Virus record (IMG/VR): IMGVR_UViG_3300027730_002125
Span: 1-47,780 of that record
Length of the DNA stretch: 47,780 nucleotides
Source: a virus
Direction: 5' to 3' (one strand)
The number at the start of each line of letters is the position of its first letter. Position 1 is the stretch's first letter. The notes under the pieces are model-generated. The model searched no databases. It was not told the origin of the DNA and saw only the letters and a program-made list of their open reading frames with translations. The position numbers and the translations under genes were made by a program. Below are positions 15,798 through 23,859 of the stretch, one piece after another.

Positions 15798-17101
15798 TTT
15801 TTATTTAACATTTCTTTATAGTTTGCAATAACTGTAGCAATATACTGTATATGCTCTTTTGAAATAACAGGTGCACATCCTAGAAAAAATACTTTCTCAA
15901 GTACACTACATGCGTTTGGGTAGTTTCGCCAATCCTCAAGATGTGAATATGCAGGGTGTAAGAGTATGTTGCCTGCAAAATAATTTCGAGTTTGAATATT
16001 ATTTTCTTCAAGATAGCTAATCAGGCGCTGCTTTGTAGCAAACGAATCGCATATCACAGGTACGCCAAACCAAGACACATCTGCATGTTGATATGATTTT
16101 GGATATTTTAAATATGAGAGAGTACTTAATATTTGTTGAATTTGACGCTTATTACTTTTTCTGACTTTATGAATAGTATTAATTTTTTTTAGTTGTGCGA
16201 GCCCAATACCGCCTTGTAAATCTAACGGCTTAAGGTTGTAGCCAATTTGAGTAAAAAAGTATTTATGGTCTATTGGATAGGGTAGGTCTTTTATCCATTT
16301 GCTAAATCTACAGCCGCAGGCACCGCATTTTGCAAGGTTTGCAATACCAACACAAAAACAATCTCTTCCCCACCAACTAAATGTCCTTGCTATTTTTATA
16401 ATTTCTTCATTATTGGACGATACCATACCGCCTTCTCCTGTAGTTAAGTGATGTGCCGGATAAAAGGAACAGCTTGAAGCGATAAAATACTCATTTAAAA
16501 GTTTGCCCTTCCATTTTGTACCTAGACTATCACAACCATCAAGTATCAATTGAATGTTATATTTTTTTTGTATAGTAAGCAACTTATCTATATCAGGCGG
16601 GTTGCCTAGTACTGGTGAAACAAAAATAGCACGAGTATTGCTGGTAATCTTTTTTTCGAGCTCTGCTAGGTCAAAATTAAGAGTTTCATATTCTATATCA
16701 ACAAATACCGGTTTAAGATTATTTTGAATAATAGGATTTAAAGTTGTTGGGAAGCCAACTACTGAAACTAATATTTCATCTTTCTCGGTCCAATTAAAAT
16801 ACTTCTTAAGCGCAGCTATCATAACCAAATTAGCAGAGCTACCAGAGTTTACCATGAGTGAGAATTTGCTATGTGTATATTTGCTAAACTCTTGTTCAAA
16901 CTTATGCACTTTTTCACCACTAGTAAACCATTTGCCGAAAAGTATTGAATCGATAGCTTCGAAGATTTCATCTTCATCAAATAGAGGGCCTGAGTATAGA
17001 ACCCTATCCTTACCCGGTTTTAAATTACGACTACACTCAGGAATAAAGTATTGCGACTTTACTTCTGCTAAAAACTTTTTAATAAGGGCTTGCTTACTCA
17101 T
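15794..17101 (-). CDS. RfbH-type sugar 3-dehydrase (PLP and iron-sulfur, E1-like)
   Basis: 435 aa, full family length. The fold is DegT/DnrJ/EryC1, but the PLP-Lys position holds His (H217 in SFYPAHHLTTGEGG), the mark of dehydrases such as RfbH/E1 and ColD. Cysteines C190, C248, C250 and C259 reproduce the E1 iron-sulfur pattern C-X57-C-X-C-X7-C except for one extra residue in the last gap; C262 and C264 are nearby. In E1 this centre passes electrons to remove the C3 hydroxyl of CDP-4-keto-6-deoxyhexose. Product here: probably a 3,6-dideoxy or 3-deoxy sugar. No reductase partner is visible in the window. Confidence 0.88.
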   Translation of the reverse strand: MSKQALIKKFLAEVKSQYFIPECSRNLKPGKDRVLYSGPLFDEDEIFEAIDSILFGKWFTSGEKVHKFEQEFSKYTHSKFSLMVNSGSSANLVMIAALKKYFNWTEKDEILVSVVGFPTTLNPIIQNNLKPVFVDIEYETLNFDLAELEKKITSNTRAIFVSPVLGNPPDIDKLLTIQKKYNIQLILDGCDSLGTKWKGKLLNEYFIASSCSFYPAHHLTTGEGGMVSSNNEEIIKIARTFSWWGRDCFCVGIANLAKCGACGCRFSKWIKDLPYPIDHKYFFTQIGYNLKPLDLQGGIGLAQLKKINTIHKVRKSNKRQIQQILSTLSYLKYPKSYQHADVSWFGVPVICDSFATKQRLISYLEENNIQTRNYFAGNILLHPAYSHLEDWRNYPNACSVLEKVFFLGCAPVISKEHIQYIATVIANYKEMLNKK

Positions 17102-17726
17102 TTTTCAATTCGAGTAGTTTTCCACTCTTACTATTTTCGAAATCATACACAGAGAGATCTGGGTAATTATTTGTGGTAATATCTGGTTGCTCACCAACCA
17201 TAGTTGATAGTAACCATAATCCTCTTGCAGCATCAGAGTTAGTCATATAAAAATTCCATCCCAGCATACGAAAAGTGTCTCCGGTATGATTTACCGGGTT
17301 GCGGCCATTGAATCGTGCTAATTTAAACCATCTAGCTGCTTCTATATCATCTGTTAAAACCATTCCGCCGCGGCCGATCTTTAAATGTTTTTTAATATGA
17401 AAAGATAAACAATGAAAGCCTCCCGCATACATATTTCGCTTAAATCTCACTGCCCCGTCAAATATAGGCAATGGCTTGAGTTGATATATACCTGTCCAAT
17501 TTAAATCTTCAAACTGAACCTTATATCCAGCATGAATTATGGAACTTGGCACAGAAATATATGTATATTTTGGAAGTGTTATACGTTCAGGTTGTCTACT
17601 ACAATACATTAAAGACAAAAACAGCGCATTTGTACATGAATCTACGGCTATAGCATATTTTGAGCCTGCAAATTCAGCAATTTCTCTTTCAAATTGCTCA
17701 ACAACGTCATAAGCGTTACTATTCAT
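17094..17726 (-). CDS. Short DegT/DnrJ/EryC1-like PLP protein
   Basis: 210 aa, only about 55% of a usual aminotransferase of this family. It keeps the large-domain motifs: the FAGSKYAIAVDSCTNALFL start, D90 (PIFDGAVRF) and the PLP-Lys region SFHIKKHLKIGRGGMV with K113 as likely Schiff-base Lys. It ends before the C-terminal domain. It could be a reduced active form, dimerise with the adjacent RfbH-like protein, or be a partner without activity. The ORF is clean and coupled on both sides, so it is not obviously decaying. Confidence 0.8.
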   Translation of the reverse strand: MNSNAYDVVEQFEREIAEFAGSKYAIAVDSCTNALFLSLMYCSRQPERITLPKYTYISVPSSIIHAGYKVQFEDLNWTGIYQLKPLPIFDGAVRFKRNMYAGGFHCLSFHIKKHLKIGRGGMVLTDDIEAARWFKLARFNGRNPVNHTGDTFRMLGWNFYMTNSDAARGLWLLSTMVGEQPDITTNNYPDLSVYDFENSKSGKLLELKNE

Positions 17727-18216
17727 GTTTCCAGGGTCTTTTCATAGCGAATATAAGTTCATTTAACTCGAAGCCGTGTCTAATAAGTGCATTTATTGAT
17801 AAGGTATTTTTCGGGCTCACAGATGCGTAATAAAGTGTTATTTCTGGGTGCAATCTGTAAAGCGCTATGAATGCTTGTAGAGATATATAGTCTATATCTA
17901 CTGTTATGCCTTTATTACGATAATAACGGAAAGCTTTCTTTAATAAAGATGGCAAAAAAAAGATTCCAAACATATCTTTTTTGTCAATATGCATTGTACC
18001 TACAGGTAGCTCTCCAATTGTAAGTTTATATAAATGTTTATAATTACCTGATTGTATGTTCTTGGTGTGTTCGTCAAATGTTGGTATAGTGGTTGGAGTC
18101 TTGTATGCAATTTGCTGTGTACCTATATTCTGCCATCTATATTGAAGTATATCGTAACTAAACATTTGATCCTTTATATCAAATACATCTAGCTTAACTA
18201 AGCCTACTTTAACCAT
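17719..18216 (-). CDS. GNAT family N-acetyltransferase
   Basis: 165 aa. GNAT fold pattern: the N-terminal FDIKDQMFSYDILQYRWQN block, central strand LPVGTMHIDKKDMFGIFF (strand 4-like), then HPEITLYYASVSPKNTLSINALIRHGFEL. The last part carries the family N-x-x-S-x-x-A-L/I-x-x-x-G-F signature. It would acetylate an amino group, most simply of an amino sugar made in this cassette. It is the first gene of its minus-strand block here; the gap to the divergent gene at 18268 holds no clear NATAAATA. Confidence 0.78.
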   Translation of the reverse strand: MVKVGLVKLDVFDIKDQMFSYDILQYRWQNIGTQQIAYKTPTTIPTFDEHTKNIQSGNYKHLYKLTIGELPVGTMHIDKKDMFGIFFLPSLLKKAFRYYRNKGITVDIDYISLQAFIALYRLHPEITLYYASVSPKNTLSINALIRHGFELNELIFAMKRPWKHE

Positions 18217-18267
18217 TAACTTATTATAGCGTCTTGATAATAAAAAACAATACCCTAAAATAATATT

Positions 18268-18966
18268 ATGAATAGTTTAGTAAGAGTGTTAATACGACCA
18301 ATATTTACTTTACCTATTTTGTTTTCAGAGAAAATTATTGATACATTTTACCCACCAGTTAATTTTTACGATAATGTAGATCCTGGCAAGTTACAGCTTC
18401 TAAAAGAAAATTTTCCTGCCATTAAGAAAGAAGTTATTGATTATGTTAATGGTTTCAATCTTAAAAATTTTGAGGATATAATACCTGGTAACGACAATAT
18501 TCCTAGTGCTAAGGGAGTATGGAAAACGGCTCCACTTCGAGCATTCAACAGATACTTTGAAAAACCATTAAATCATTGCCCAGTATTATATAAAACACTC
18601 AAACAAATTGACAATCTTAGATTGATATCGATCTCTAAACTCGCACCACAATCTTCTATCAAACCGCATGAAGGGGCATTTGGTGGTTTTATGAGGGCAC
18701 ACCTTGCAATTAAGATTCCTGAAGGCGATACTGCGATTATAGTTGGTGGAGAGAGAAGAGAGTGGAGGGAAGGTGAGTTCTTGTTTTTTAATGATAGAAA
18801 ATTACACACAGCATACAACAATACGACGGAAGATAGAATAATATTTTTAATGGATGTCGAAAGACCTTTACCATTCCCGCTCAATTTTATTAATAATATT
18901 GTTGTGTGGATGATTTCTGTCTCACCCTTTTTTAGACAAATTATTAAAAATGCTGATGCAGATTAA
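18268..18966 (+). CDS. Aspartyl/asparaginyl beta-hydroxylase-like Fe(II)/2OG dioxygenase
   Basis: 232 aa. The hydrophobic N-terminus (about 5-25) may be a membrane anchor. The core has H134 and R143 in KPHEGAFGGFMRAHLAIKIP, then H180 and R190 in KLHTAYNNTTEDRIIFLMDV. This matches the Asp/Asn beta-hydroxylase family (LpxO-type enzymes included), which use Fe(II) and 2-oxoglutarate. LpxO hydroxylates lipid A acyl chains, so a lipid or surface substrate is attractive here but unproved. Plus strand, converging with the next dioxygenase (4-base overlap). Confidence 0.82.
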   Translation: MNSLVRVLIRPIFTLPILFSEKIIDTFYPPVNFYDNVDPGKLQLLKENFPAIKKEVIDYVNGFNLKNFEDIIPGNDNIPSAKGVWKTAPLRAFNRYFEKPLNHCPVLYKTLKQIDNLRLISISKLAPQSSIKPHEGAFGGFMRAHLAIKIPEGDTAIIVGGERREWREGEFLFFNDRKLHTAYNNTTEDRIIFLMDVERPLPFPLNFINNIVVWMISVSPFFRQIIKNADAD

Positions 18967-19829
18967 TTTTTCCAAAATCTCATTTCTAGAGAAACTCGAG
19001 TTGTATTTTTATTAAAATTAAAACCACCACCGTGAATAGTGTAGGGGGTAAATACCATTACTTGTTCAGGTCCAGGGTTGGGTGTAATTAAGTTAAGACC
19101 TTTCGCTGCAGCGATTGTTGCCGGGTTAGTATACTTAACACCATTTGCATAGGTATCTCCATACGTGCGTACTATTTCTGATTCAGACCAGAGATGACTA
19201 CCTGGAATAATAGGAAGAGAGGAATCATTTGTACTACCGGCAAGAGGGAAGTACAGATTCACCGCGCCACGGTTTCTGTCCAGATGCACATCACGGTGGG
19301 GCGGGTTATTGTCTTTGTAGTGCTGTGGGCGTACTACTCTGAGATGAAAGTGTTGTACAGTGTAATTCTTTCCATCGCCTAGGTCAAATGTCTTCCTGGC
19401 TGTGACTTTGGTTTCACATATCTGGCTGATTCTTTCATCTATTTCATTAATACTAAGAGGAAATTTATCCATAGAGATACCACCTGTACCCTTAGATCCA
19501 GACCTTATTACATCGGCAAATTTAATATGTGTTGCATCATCAACAAAATTATGATAATTTTCAAGTTTAAATCCATGTGTTTCTACTCCAATTGAATTTA
19601 AAATATCAACAATAATTTCCTTGATTCCCTGTCTTATTATTTCGTTTTTTTCTGGTGTTAAGAATTCCTGTACGGTATACCCCATTTCTGCCCATGGCAA
19701 AGAAGTACTGACTGGAGTAGTATCCATATTAAACAACACTTCATCTTTACCTGGAGCTATATTATCAGCAGATACAAAAACCTCAACCGGGCGACTATTA
19801 ATAGTCATTTTCGACAAAAAATCACTCAT
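18963..19829 (-). CDS. Phytanoyl-CoA dioxygenase-like Fe(II)/2OG oxygenase
   Basis: 288 aa. The metal triad is visible: H178 and D180 (PPHRDVHLD) and H266 (PYTIHGGGF), with R278 binding 2-oxoglutarate. The loop LPIIPGSHLW is typical of the PhyH family, which hydroxylates or desaturates small molecules. The substrate is unknown; the sugar context suggests a glycan or an amino-acid-like decoration. It lies downstream of a 98-base gap (19830-19927) that holds no gene, and converges on the Asp-hydroxylase gene. Confidence 0.82.
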   Translation of the reverse strand: MSDFLSKMTINSRPVEVFVSADNIAPGKDEVLFNMDTTPVSTSLPWAEMGYTVQEFLTPEKNEIIRQGIKEIIVDILNSIGVETHGFKLENYHNFVDDATHIKFADVIRSGSKGTGGISMDKFPLSINEIDERISQICETKVTARKTFDLGDGKNYTVQHFHLRVVRPQHYKDNNPPHRDVHLDRNRGAVNLYFPLAGSTNDSSLPIIPGSHLWSESEIVRTYGDTYANGVKYTNPATIAAAKGLNLITPNPGPEQVMVFTPYTIHGGGFNFNKNTTRVSLEMRFWKN

Positions 19830-19927
19830 ACCTTATTAATTTATCCTCATTTCTAGCACTTTCAACATTATTTTTGATAAGTCTGAGTATATCCCATATA
19901 TGTATTCTACAGTATTACCTGGGAAAT

Positions 19928-20812
19928 CTACAAATACCAATGACCATATAATTTCATTGCTTCAATTTTTTCTGCTAATCTAAGTTTTGGGGCTGCATGG
20001 GAGTGAAAGTTATAATGAACAAGATAGCAAGTATCTTTAACTTGCTCCCTTAAATACGGTACTTTCCATAGACTACCATTTGGAAAATCATACACTGATA
20101 GTACCTTAATATTAACTCCTGTTTCGTTAATTAATGCTTTGCTGTTAGCTATTGTTTGTAGGCTACCTTCTTGCACACCAATTGGAAATTTTTTATATAT
20201 CTCTTCGCTGGTAATTTTCTCTAGATACGCTAAATTTTTTTCTTTAGTATTTTGCGGTAGATACATTACAGCACCGTTTTTTTCCCCAAATTTTGCTTGT
20301 TCTGCTAACCCCCAATCAGAAACAGTTGTTTTGCCGTAGTCTACTGTAATAATTCTATCTTTTACACGCTTGTGTGTAAAAGTATGAAACCGTCTATCCG
20401 ACGTCATAACCATATCGTAACCAGTAGCATCTTGCTCTAATTTCGGGATAAAATTTTTAAAAAATACAATATCTGTATCTAGATGTATAAGGTTAAATGA
20501 ATAGTTTTTATATAAATGCAGAGCACCTCGAGGGTTAAATCTCTTCGCATTTTCTATCCATTGTGCGGCAGTATTATTTTCCATCCTTGCATCTATAAGA
20601 GCGCAGGGAATGTTTTTTGCCTGCAGCGTATCGTATGATTTTTTGTCCAGCGCTATAACAAAAGCTATCCCATGTAAGTTAACCCTTTTTAAGGACTCGT
20701 ACCAGTTTAAAAGCATTTCTATAAAATCATATGTGGTATTAGTAATTATTACGGTACTCTTGTTCTTTATAAAGCTATCCAGGCTTTCCGCACCACTGTC
20801 AAATATACTCAT
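19928..20812 (-). CDS. Nucleotide-diphospho-sugar transferase (Nucleotid_trans type)
   Basis: 294 aa. The DTD metal motif at residues 112-114 (IHLDTDIVFFKN), the preceding RGALHLYKNYSF helix and FHTF region after it match the PF03407 family of glycosyltransferases. The start is set at ATG 20812, where ATGA overlaps the stop of the upstream gene; an ATG at 20860 would add 16 residues inside that gene. Role: transfer of a sugar to a protein or glycan acceptor. Confidence 0.82.
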   Translation of the reverse strand: MSIFDSGAESLDSFIKNKSTVIITNTTYDFIEMLLNWYESLKRVNLHGIAFVIALDKKSYDTLQAKNIPCALIDARMENNTAAQWIENAKRFNPRGALHLYKNYSFNLIHLDTDIVFFKNFIPKLEQDATGYDMVMTSDRRFHTFTHKRVKDRIITVDYGKTTVSDWGLAEQAKFGEKNGAVMYLPQNTKEKNLAYLEKITSEEIYKKFPIGVQEGSLQTIANSKALINETGVNIKVLSVYDFPNGSLWKVPYLREQVKDTCYLVHYNFHSHAAPKLRLAEKIEAMKLYGHWYL

Positions 20813-21723
20813 GAATATGGAAATAGTAATGACGGCCCTGGAGCTAGTATATCCGGCCAAAATTTTAATAGTTCATTTGGAGTTTTGTAGTTTTCAAGAT
20901 TTAAATTTGATACTGTATTCTTTAGTTCGTTTTGTATTAAGTCTATTTCTCTCAAAGATTCTTTATCATCAAATTTAATAGCGCTTTCTTGTTCTTCTTT
21001 CAACAACTCTAAAGCCTTTTCGTAGGTCTGAAAGATAAGCTGCCTCCAGTGAGTTCTCATGGATTGCATTACTGATTCATTTGCGCTATTGAAATCCGCA
21101 AATCTTAACCCTTCTATATTGAACGTCTTAATGCATTCAGTTATCCAATTGTATTCCCTGTCGTACAACTCAATAAATTCCTGTAACCCCGGGTACAGCA
21201 TATTGTAGAGCTTAACCCTAATTGAATGAATGTAGTTGTATGCACGTGAGGTATTATTCTCTCGATAGAATGTATTGAACGGCAGATATTGAAGCAATAT
21301 GGATCCATCTGTAATAGAGGTAATGCGGGAATGAATTTCTTCTGAATAGCAGCTTCTACAGTACTTGCATCTTAGAAATAACAATAATTTTTTTCTATAA
21401 GCTGCAAGCAGGATATCCTCTCTTCTATAAAAAACGTCCTGTACCTTGACACCTAAGCTACGAGCTATAAAGAAATGCTCTGACGAAGCAATAATCTCAG
21501 GGTCGTTAGCTAAAGAAGAACTAGCATAATTTTTATTTTTCTTAAAATACTTTATTTCGTTTTGATCAACTTGATAATCAATTTGCTTAATATCTATTGA
21601 TTCCTTACTAAGATCACGATCTGTTAATATGCTTCGCCCTTGCAGAAGGTAGTCTTCTTGTATTAGACCATGAGGCTGGGTAGTAAATCGTATTTTTATT
21701 ATATTATCTGTTACAATATTCAT
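20809..21723 (-). CDS. Unknown protein with C-terminal WPDIL motif (304 aa)
   Basis: Second member of the pair with 14895-15797. N-terminal beta-rich region (about 1-50), a Cys cluster LRCKYCRSCYS near residue 120, then mostly helices. Residues about 215-285 are a charged helical bundle that resembles the same region of its partner, followed by ELLKFWPDILAPGPSLL. Function unknown; candidates are an adaptor for glycosyltransferases or a fibre-linked chaperone. Coupled by ATGA to both the radical SAM gene upstream and the glycosyltransferase downstream. Confidence 0.6.
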   Translation of the reverse strand: MNIVTDNIIKIRFTTQPHGLIQEDYLLQGRSILTDRDLSKESIDIKQIDYQVDQNEIKYFKKNKNYASSSLANDPEIIASSEHFFIARSLGVKVQDVFYRREDILLAAYRKKLLLFLRCKYCRSCYSEEIHSRITSITDGSILLQYLPFNTFYRENNTSRAYNYIHSIRVKLYNMLYPGLQEFIELYDREYNWITECIKTFNIEGLRFADFNSANESVMQSMRTHWRQLIFQTYEKALELLKEEQESAIKFDDKESLREIDLIQNELKNTVSNLNLENYKTPNELLKFWPDILAPGPSLLFPYS

Positions 21724-23120
21724 ATATTATCAGGTTTGTTATACTTATAGCCGTCAAGAGATTTTACAAAATCAATATATTGATTCTGTATGGTTTTATT
21801 TGCAGATAACGTATCTATGTGCTTGGCAAGTGTTTCGGCAATTGCATCTAGCTGCTCAGTGCTTAGAGAAGACAGGCAAAATTCAGGTATTAGAGGACCC
21901 TTGGCATCAATAATTTGTTCTATCTTACTATCATCTCCCGTCCAAACACTTGTATTGTTTACTTCACCTTCATGAATTCCTCTTATTCTACCGCCAAGCG
22001 GCTTTGTGACGGTGTTTATATATAGCGCAATACTATTATCTATACAAAATTTTGCTATTGCTGGCAGTTCCAACACATTTTGTATGAGTGGACAAAACGC
22101 AATTGTTGACAATCTCTTCATTGCTAAAAACTCAAAAATATTCTTCATGACCAAATCAAAATTTCCGTTCTTGCGTATGAGCTCATATGTATCTCTCTTA
22201 AGAGAATCAAGAGAAACAACCACTCTCATATTCCTCTTAGTAAGATATTCTCTAACTTTAGACGACAATATGGACCCGTTAGTTGTTACATATACTGCAC
22301 AGCTAGGATTATGCTCAAATATTTTATCCCATATCTTATAATATAGGGATGTTAGAAGCGGTTCCCCTCCTAAAAAGTTGGCAAGTCTTAGGTGCTTAAT
22401 GAACGGCAAGAGCTCATTCACAAAGTTATCATCATATGGTGATATAATTGGTGGTAGCTTCTCCCTATTTTTTCTGATTGATGAAGACCATTTGCCGCCA
22501 CACATTATACATTCAAAATTACAAATGTTACCAAATTCAAACTCCATATTGATGGGCATATCAGATAGAGCTGGTTCATAAACATCAAATTTAGTGAACA
22601 GTGCATTATTGATATTATTTGTAACAACTTGGAATCTACATTTATCACAACCTTTGGGGAAGTCTAATCTGGAAAGCTTTTTAATAAATAAATCTCGTTC
22701 AGGGTTATTCCAAGCATCTGCTATTGATACTGACGGGTATGCACCCAATATGAAGTAATTGTTATAACAACACACCCTTATTTTACCTGTAGTATCAAAG
22801 TTTAGGGTTGAGTAGGGAGCAATACAGCAATTTTTGCTATTGTTAAATTTGAAATCTTTAATAGGTTTATTATACTTAAATTCATCAACTAACTCATTGT
22901 GTATAAAGCCTGCTATGGTTTCGTATGGAAGTTTTTCTGAAATAACTAAATAATCGATAGCTGAAGAAATTGTTTTATTATTTCTTACCCCGGGATTATT
23001 TAGCAATTCATATTCCAATTTTATTACAAATTCTTCCTTTGTAAAAGCTGTATTTTTCTCAGTATTAATCTTACTAAAAATACAATATAGATCTTCAATT
23101 CTTGAATCAGAGACTTGCAT
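21720..23120 (-). CDS. Radical SAM protein with N-terminal SPASM/twitch-like Cys region
   Basis: 466 aa from the ATG at 23120 (a GTG at 23138 would add 6 residues). The radical SAM [4Fe-4S] motif is C200-x3-C204-x2-C207 (NICNFECIMCGG), followed by FLGGEPLL and the TTNGS strand. Unusually, the auxiliary-cluster-like cysteines come before the core: CC at 98-99, CC at 117-118, and C158 and C161 (KGCDKC). Such enzymes modify peptides, sugars or cofactors through a 5'-deoxyadenosyl radical. With a methyltransferase upstream and WPDIL protein downstream it may modify the cassette product. Confidence 0.87.
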   Translation of the reverse strand: MQVSDSRIEDLYCIFSKINTEKNTAFTKEEFVIKLEYELLNNPGVRNNKTISSAIDYLVISEKLPYETIAGFIHNELVDEFKYNKPIKDFKFNNSKNCCIAPYSTLNFDTTGKIRVCCYNNYFILGAYPSVSIADAWNNPERDLFIKKLSRLDFPKGCDKCRFQVVTNNINNALFTKFDVYEPALSDMPINMEFEFGNICNFECIMCGGKWSSSIRKNREKLPPIISPYDDNFVNELLPFIKHLRLANFLGGEPLLTSLYYKIWDKIFEHNPSCAVYVTTNGSILSSKVREYLTKRNMRVVVSLDSLKRDTYELIRKNGNFDLVMKNIFEFLAMKRLSTIAFCPLIQNVLELPAIAKFCIDNSIALYINTVTKPLGGRIRGIHEGEVNNTSVWTGDDSKIEQIIDAKGPLIPEFCLSSLSTEQLDAIAETLAKHIDTLSANKTIQNQYIDFVKSLDGYKYNKPDNI

Positions 23121-23859
23121 ATGCTTCTGTTTGTGCACCCTTCATTTCTATGTACTGGAGTACCCTATCAATTTGTTCGTTACAAAAGACCCTAAGAGTA
23201 TCTTTGTCAGATTCTGATGTCGAGTAGTCCGTCCAATCGAGAACAACAAACTTATTGCCAATAGATAGGAACGAATCAAATAAAGATTTGTCAGATATAA
23301 AATTGTTCCTAGGGCTTCTGATATTAGCCGCAATTATTATGTCATACTTTTTTAGATCTAGATTCTGGAAAGGTTCATTATAAAACGGCAGGTCAATATT
23401 AAACAGTTGGCACATATGTTGAGTGAGACTTTGTCTGTGTGGGGTGAAGTCACATGCTTCTATGTCTATATTTTGGCTCTTCAAATAAATAGAAATTTGA
23501 CCGGCACCACATCCTATCTCTAGTATTTTTTTATCCTTAAAATACTGTTGAATAACAGTAACAAGTAATAATTCTTTATCGGTAAAAATTTCATTCCTTT
23601 TTAATTTATCACAATATGTACCGGCAGCTTCACCCAACAAAATGCTGTCTGCCTCTCTATTATTAATTTTACACAAAAGTCTTGCCTTTGTGGTAAAAGA
23701 TTTTAAATGGAGACAAAACTTATCACTGAATTCTCTAATTTTAAATGCTTCTGTAATTAGTGATAATAATTTAGCTTGAATACTGCTAGTTTTATGACTT
23801 GCAACAGCCTCTTGCAAATACAGCAGATCGTCTTTATTTAGTTGACGATTAAACTTCAT
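23107..23859 (-). CDS. SAM-dependent methyltransferase (class I)
   Basis: 250 aa. Motif I is KILEIGCGAGQISIYL near residues 114-129, acidic end of strand 2 is IEACDFTP, and strand 4 is YDIIIAANI. The N-terminal 100 residues are helical. A sugar or small-molecule O- or C-methyltransferase is the simplest reading from context, but protein or DNA cannot be excluded. ATG at 23859 lies inside the 3' end of the upstream glycosyltransferase (11-base overlap). Confidence 0.82.
   Translation of the reverse strand: MKFNRQLNKDDLLYLQEAVASHKTSSIQAKLLSLITEAFKIREFSDKFCLHLKSFTTKARLLCKINNREADSILLGEAAGTYCDKLKRNEIFTDKELLLVTVIQQYFKDKKILEIGCGAGQISIYLKSQNIDIEACDFTPHRQSLTQHMCQLFNIDLPFYNEPFQNLDLKKYDIIIAANIRSPRNNFISDKSLFDSFLSIGNKFVVLDWTDYSTSESDKDTLRVFCNEQIDRVLQYIEMKGAQTEAYASL

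Noticed and set aside
16260-16267. CATAAATA motif on the minus strand inside the RfbH-like gene
   Set aside because: It is deep inside a coding region with no start codon closely downstream; the 7-base core occurs by chance in AT-rich DNA (also near 22683 and 23486 on the plus strand).
15794-17101. Ordinary sugar aminotransferase (WecE/ArnB type)
   Set aside because: The PLP Lys is His and the iron-sulfur cysteine spacing matches E1/RfbH.
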